Assembly (NCBI RefSeq): GCF_014529535.1
Contig: NW_023503374.1
Span: 8,363,685-8,427,684, forward strand
Source: Bradysia coprophila
Taxonomy: Eukaryota; Arthropoda; Insecta; Diptera; Sciaridae
Reading direction: 5' to 3'
DNA: 64,000 bases
The notes beneath the pieces were generated by a model. It was given only the letters and a program-made list of their open reading frames with translations, was not told where the DNA came from and made no database searches. The stretch's first letter is position 1. Each line of letters begins with the position of its first letter. This document shows, piece after piece, positions 59,401 through 64,000 of the stretch. The position numbers and the translations under genes were made by a program.

Positions 59401-61904
59401 TTATTCCGAATGGTGTTTATTTTATGTTAAAAATAAACATTAATTACTTTAAAAAAAAGCATTTACCGGATTTTCCAGATTTGCACATTTTTTTGTATTG
59501 ATGGGCGCCATCTTGAATAACAGCGCCACCTGCATACTTTTTCAAGCACTTATTTTTCTCGTATGCAGAAAGGTTCAAGGAACACAAGATTTTTTTCCCA
59601 CTCAATTCGGATCTAAATTCAATTTTATAGAGCCGAAAGAAGTTTTAGCTGACGGCGGCTCCCTGGCCGATCCCAGCTTGGCAACATTGCGATTCGAGTT
59701 CGTGGTCGACCCACCTACGATAATCAACCATAAAATCGCTTTTTACATTCAATATGAGCAAAAGGACAACTATGTGTCCGATTCAAAAAAAAATTCACCA
59801 TTTCGAAGCATCTGAACTGAGAAAAGCTTTGAATTTCAAATAGTCTGATTCCACAAAAAATACAAATTCATTTCAGTAAACATCGCTTTCAGGTTCATTT
59901 AGGGATAGGTCAGACCTGATTTATTCTGAGCTATAATAAAGTAGATTTCATATGAACAATAAGGGAGGGACTTATCGATTTTATTCGCGATTTCTCGTCA
60001 AATATCAATAGAAATACGAAAAATAAGAAACTCGTACATCGGGCATCCTCAAAATATTGTCTCATTTAAAAGATTTTACAAAAAGAAAATCTATGAAAAT
60101 AGCACTTCCCACTCAATTTCACACCCAAATCACATCCACCTTGAACTTAGTCAAATATGGTTTAACGAAGAAAATCATCGTAAAAGTCGTTCATCGGAAC
60201 ATGATTATAGTTTTTCAAACGTCAAATCGCCAACACAAAAATGTAGTGTTTGTTGTGAAAATGTCATAATTTCGGTGATTTCGGTGTGATTTAATTCAGA
60301 TTTTGTGAGGAAATGTGCTTCTTGTGTTGTTTTTAACAGTTCACTTATCGGTTGACTTAAAATATTCGTCGAAGCAACCAAAATTATGAAAAAAAAATTA
60401 TGACCAATCATGTAAACAAACAACAATATTGTCGTTTGGTGGGTGAGTTGCAGAAGAGATGACCCAGTAGAAATAAAATGACGGCGGTAATCTTAAAAAT
60501 TACGTTTTAGCGGAAACGTTTTGCTTTAAATGTGTATCCGTTTCCGGTAAAATAAATTAGTGCGAAAGCAACTACTTTTCATGAGCTTTATAATAACACC
60601 TTTAGTTAGGGGTGGGTCACATCCCTTATTACATCGTGTGAACATCTTCTTACTTCTTCAACTTATATTATGTATCACAACTCGGCACCTGAACTATTGG
60701 GAAGAAAATAAAAATTATGACAAGTGAATTTGATGACAATTTATTACGTCTGTAAAGAATGGTAAGCAACATAGAGCTTATAATAATAATATTTTTGAGA
60801 TGCGCTTAATGTCACGTATACGTTTGGTCGTCGGAGAAGGTTGTGTGCTTATTGGCATGTGTTATATGCTTGGTAGATATTTAGCATATTTAAACCCCCT
60901 TTCGACCTATCAATTTTTATCACCCAAATAAACGTTTTTACTGATTTGAATTTGATAAATCTGAAAGTTTTACACAATCCCGTAAAAATTTGCTATTTTA
61001 TTAGACAGATTCAGCTACGCTGATTTGGTTGACACTTGGACTAACCGTAAATGATTTGCTTTCATAATATTCCATACCATGCAAGCCTATTGAACTTGAA
61101 CCTTGAACCAGTATACAGTCATAGCACTATTTCGTCACTTTCGATTTAATCACATAATCTTCAACATAACAAAATGATTTGATTAAAATTTGTGTAGGAA
61201 CGAACAAGACTTTTTCGTAGATATAGAGAAGAAGAAGACAATCACGATTGATATAATCCACTCAACATTTTCAATTGTTTGGTACTTTAATGTTGTATCA
61301 AATTCACTTGACGATAACAAAATTTTTATGCGAAGTAATTATAGCTTCTCTACACATGCTTCGAACGCTGTTCTAATAATAGAAACGAGTGAATGTAAAG
61401 GTCACATAAAAATGCATTTAACGTTACATTATTCATCACTAGTTATTCAATCAGTCAACGAACTGATGCCAAATTTCTATTAATTGACATACATTCCGTT
61501 CACCAACCCATGAACGAAAGAATATTTCACCACCATTAGATACGAATTTTAATATCCCACATAATGCTGCCAAAACTTTTCTTATCGGTCATTTACCTCA
61601 ACACGTGTAGGGCGGTTAATAATATCGGTATGAAACAATTGATTGATTATCAAGAACAGACATCCATATTTTAATGACCATCTTCTCTTCATTTTGTATT
61701 GAGTTACACTTTTATTACAACTTTCTATTCTATCACAACTCGAATGCACAAGGTAAAACAAGTCTTTTGTCGGAATATGAGGAGAGGTTCCGAAAAAAAA
61801 AATGAAAATTAGAGAAAATTACCTGGTGGATAATTGGATGGTCTACGAGTGAAAAAGTACCAATATCCATATATGATCAACAAAAGTACCAAAAACATTT
61901 CCAT
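53447..61904 (-). CDS. CYP2-clan cytochrome P450 (CYP303/305/15-like), complete, 501 aa
   Basis: Minus-strand exons: 61823-61904, 54870-55119, 53921-54812 and 53447-53728, with GT...AG borders and phases 1,2,0. Exon 1 encodes an ER membrane anchor (MEMFLVLLLIIYGYWYFF) and the start of the proline hinge. The hinge is completed across a 6.7-kb intron as YPPG/PKWLPIVGN, which confirms the join. Other landmarks: C-helix WTEQR, I-helix AGSQTT (about 300-305), K-helix EVQR (357-360), PERF (412-415) and heme-binding FGQGRRRCLG with Cys438. Such enzymes are NADPH-dependent monooxygenases in the ER membrane. Gln instead of Asp/Glu in the I-helix is, from memory, seen in CYP15/CYP305-type enzymes; substrate cannot be inferred. 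Intron 2 is 57 nt. Intron 3 is 192 nt. Intron 1 holds the nested inverted repeats at 55482-59205. Confidence 0.93.
55378..55441 (+). repeat. Paired GAAGTAAAAGATTT motif, locus 5
   Basis: Half-motifs GAAGTAGAAGATCTT at 55378 and GAAGTAATGACA at 55432, 54 nt apart, same strand, within the first P450 intron. More diverged than loci 2-4. Confidence 0.4.
55482..56518 (+). repeat. Left arm of a long inverted repeat in P450 intron 1
   Basis: Pairs with the reverse complement of 57452-59205. The inner end is TCAATTATTTGGATATCTTT, the outer end ACCATTTTTGTTACCGGACG. Arms match over about 1 kb but differ by indels: this arm has a 118-bp MITE (55552-55669) and about 29 extra bases near 56045, while the right arm has about 60 extra bases near 57870 and a 761-bp insertion. 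Confidence 0.9.
55552..55669. mobile_element. 118-bp palindromic MITE with TA target duplication
   Basis: Two 50-bp arms, starting CAATCGCTAAACCGAACTG, differ at two positions and flank an 18-bp spacer. TA dinucleotides border it at 55550-55551 and 55670-55671. The matching site in the right arm of the inverted repeat (near 58327) reads straight through as CACTTTATAGTAGAATGG on the opposite strand, with a single TA: an empty site. TA duplication is typical of Tc1/mariner-related MITEs. Confidence 0.85.
56519..57451. other. Unique spacer between the inverted-repeat arms
   Basis: About 930 bp between the arms. A minus-strand frame at 56585-56884 (99 codons) reads DYFVPRKFDGIISTAGFVYW, then a hydrophobic stretch AMAVYFAIIIF, then a charged tail; no family is recognised. 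The direct repeat CATCTCCA...CATCTCCAA and a GC-richer part at 57180-57240 suggest mosaic origin. It could be a captured gene fragment carried by the foldback element. Confidence 0.35.
57452..59205 (-). repeat. Right arm of the long inverted repeat, interrupted by an insertion
   Basis: Reverse complement of the left arm from 57452 to about 58384. The match resumes after the inserted element near 59165-59205 (ACGTCCGGAAACAAAAATGG). This arm preserves the empty site of the 118-bp MITE. Confidence 0.85.
58385..59145. mobile_element. 761-bp non-autonomous TIR element
   Basis: Terminal inverted repeats ATTATTTCGTAGAAGAAG...TTTTT / AAAAA...CTTCTTCTACGAAATAAT, 18 bp perfect plus a poly-T/A extension. 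The body is AT-rich with no convincing gene. It splits the right arm of the long inverted repeat, so it inserted after that repeat formed. TCAT lies near both ends, but no exact target duplication could be fixed. Confidence 0.7.
59498..59815 (+). CDS. Possible secreted 105-aa protein or exon, inside P450 intron 1
   Basis: The frame has a hydrophobic N-terminal segment (CILFQALIFLVC) followed by a charged region, resembling a signal peptide with cleavage near VQG. Then come FFPTQFGSKFNFIEPKEVLA and LATLRFEFVVDPPTIINHK, less repetitive than random AT-rich frames. It is on the strand opposite the P450. The start lies in ATGGGCGCCATCTTG, which could belong to a repeat. No family recognised. Confidence 0.3.
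   Translation: MMGAILNNSATCILFQALIFLVCRKVQGTQDFFPTQFGSKFNFIEPKEVLADGGSLADPSLATLRFEFVVDPPTIINHKIAFYIQYEQKDNYVSDSKKNSPFRSI
59816..61822. other. Distal part of P450 intron 1
   Basis: AT-rich sequence between the 59.5-kb ORF and P450 exon 1. Frames at 60057-60269, 60205-60426 and 61190-61483 look random. No RNA gene or repeat array recognised. Confidence 0.45.
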
Positions 61905-64000
61905 TTTTCACAGATCACGATCACTAGACAGTAATCACTCACAACACAATTTTTTTTTCCTTTTTCGAAAATAAAAACATTTAATTTCTCAGCTTTTTAC
62001 CAAGCGAACTAGCTCAGTCAACCACAAAAGTACAACTGAGTCAGACAACTCGAAAAACGTTACTATTGCCCGTTCCACACCAAATTGATAAGGAAACTGA
62101 ACTATTGTCAAGAGCAACTAAACAAAAGTTATCTCTCGCGAATGTTTTCAAAACCTATTGCACACATACACCGGACTTCTATTTAAATATACAGAATGGA
62201 ATGCAAGTGGCCTTTCTCAAAGAAAGTAACAACATCATCTCAGAAACCAGTAATTTGTGTTAAGTGATATTAATCGCGATGCACAATGAGCAGAACAGTT
62301 GTTTAGAATGTTGAGAGAAAGACGTTACTCAGCGGAATATTCTTAATTTAATAAAATAACAAACTGATTTGAGCTGCATTAACTGCATAAATGTTACTAC
62401 GCGAACATATAAAATGTGAATGGAACAATGGTATATAGGGAATATAGGGTATATAGTGTAATAGTGTTAAATCATTTTTAGAAGAGATAGTCGCTATTAA
62501 TTAAAGAATAAACGAGTTCGATTAAGTACTTTTTCTTTAAAGTAATTACGTTGATTTAATGATTGGGTCAGATGACGCGGAGAAAATGCTGTTTTATATC
62601 ATAATTTTTGTCGTTAGATAGACGAATACCAAATTGATTATGCATTTCATTAAATCAGTTTTGTTAGACATTATTGGCTCGGATTACCATGACACAACAA
62701 ATTTTAAATGTTCTTTTTGCATTTATGGTATATGGTATTGATCGAGGTTTTGATGTACTTTACATTGACGATCTGTAGGTATAGTAAATCCGAGGGGTAA
62801 CCGACTCGGGTAATTGACTACACACCCTTAAAGGAATTGCCGAGTATTCGGTAAACTAGGTCCCACGGTCCCACCTTTTGGGCGGGTCAGGTCACTTGAC
62901 TGACAATTTTTTCAATATATTTTTGACGATTTTCATTGTTGAACTTCCGAAGCATCACTGATACAAATGCCTACATTTAATATATTGATTACTCTAAACA
63001 TGACAACGAAATTTGACAGAAAAAGTTCTTCAAATAAACCTTCGAAGACCGAATGATCTTTGAGTTCTCATTTTTCTTATAAATTTGCAGCAAGATTTTC
63101 AATCAACCACAAATCGTAAATAAAATGCGACTCGTGTGAATTACGGCCCTCGCTTCGCTCTGGCCGCAAACTTCACACTCGTATGGGAGTTGTAACATAT
63201 TTTGTTTGATTGTTGGAATAATGAATTTAAAAAAAATATTCAGAAATTTGTTGAGACTGACTTATATCTTATATTGCCTACAAAGAATGATGGTTATTAC
63301 ATTTAACGTTTTTCATAAAATTTCCTACACTTCTTAGAGGCTGGGAAATTTTTCTTTCTACTTGTTTCATGCACATTATCGAAAACATACTTATACGATT
63401 TACACACACTACGCAACAAAATCAAATTTCATCAAAGTAATCTTTTTCGATTGAGGCTATAATCAACAGTGTAAAATCCTGTTTTTCTGGGATAGCTTCC
63501 AGATCCTTCGTCCCACATAGCCCATCTTCGAACTTAGCCTCGGTATTTTACTTCCACAAATTTAAAAAAAAGATTCATCCAAATTGATTAAAAATTACTC
63601 AAGTTATCGTGCCTTCAACGATTTTTTGTTACCCACATTTAACGTTTTTCATACATTTCAATCACAGTGAACTTTTTTGTTACCCACATATTCCGGTATT
63701 TTCTGGTGTAAGACCCTGACTTTCAGTCAAGGGAATAATTGTAATTGATGGAGTTACGAGAAATTGATGGAATTACACCATAGTGTTAAAGTATATCCTA
63801 GAGCACAGTATACCCAATAAAATGAAAATTGTGATATGGCTGCAAATAACAGAGCATTTGGCTGCACATATCATAAGTTACCACGTACGAGCATATTTTA
63901 CCATTATGGCTGCATGAATATTTTACTACGAGCCCAAATGTCATTTTGTCAATTATTGTGAATGACGAGGCGCGAAATTCCCCAACACCATGGATTGAAT
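61905..64000. other. 5' flank of the P450 gene, gene-free
   Basis: Upstream of the P450 start the minus strand carries a short leader ending GATCTGTGAAAA before the ATG; no clear TATA box was fixed. A 65-codon frame at 62066-62263 (+) is unsupported. Two weak inverted repeats: ACCGACTCGGGTAATT pairing imperfectly near 62797-62855, and a hairpin at 63128-63183. Nothing else recognisable to the end of the window. Confidence 0.4.
63128..63183. repeat. Short hairpin with GC-rich loop
   Basis: CGACTCGTGTGAATTACGGCC pairs imperfectly with GGCCGCAAACTTCACACTCG around CTCGCTTCGCTCT. Like the hairpins at 17697 and 21005 it has a GC-rich, GCGAAG-type loop in AT-rich surroundings. Confidence 0.5.

Noticed and set aside
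61190..61483. 97-codon plus-strand ORF
   Set aside because: Random-looking composition within the first P450 intron; no splice or promoter evidence.

Overview
The window looks like nuclear DNA of an insect, most likely a fly. It is AT-rich and gene-poor, introns are short (57-63 nt where both splice sites could be placed) with GT...AG borders, one gene is an insect CYP2-clan cytochrome P450, and there are many foldback and MITE-like elements plus a P-superfamily (THAP9/P element) transposase gene. I did not identify the species. No tRNA, rRNA, CRISPR array or bacterial-type operon was seen.

Layout. 1-718 is a large palindrome. 719-16640 is mostly AT-rich non-coding DNA with two possible microproteins and four copies of a paired GAAGTAAAAGATTT motif (a fifth lies at 55378). 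16649-17373 (+) is a three-exon gene for a zeste/Myb-SANT-like DNA-binding protein. From 18013 to 51238 one locus is present three times. Copy A is 18013-30726, copy B (a partial copy riddled with small indels) is 30727-38550, and copy C is 38551-51238. The locus holds two foldback elements, an acidic-protein exon set, a THAP remnant, a five-exon P-type transposase gene (minus strand) with a 62-bp-unit minisatellite in its third intron, a double-RING protein gene (+) and an unrecognised five-exon gene (minus) with two in-frame TAG codons. After 51238 unique sequence resumes. It has an unassigned ORF, a 721-bp TIR element made of TCAGG-type repeats, and a complete P450 gene (minus strand, 53447-61904, 501 aa). 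The P450's 6.7-kb first intron contains a nested inverted-repeat complex. The last 2 kb appear non-coding.

The triplication is the main caution. Copies A and C are almost identical but carry complementary single-base indels: C has intact transposase exons 1-2, RING gene and five-exon gene, while A has intact transposase exons 3-5. Copy B is dense with indels in coding and non-coding DNA alike, which looks like uncorrected long-read sequence. The simplest reading is one real locus assembled two or three times; a real tandem duplication cannot be excluded without reads. Gene models below therefore name the copy in which each exon is intact.

The genes do not form a pathway. The P450 is a membrane-anchored monooxygenase, the transposase is a mobile-element or domesticated gene, the Myb/zeste protein is a likely DNA-binding regulator, and the RING protein is a likely ubiquitin ligase.
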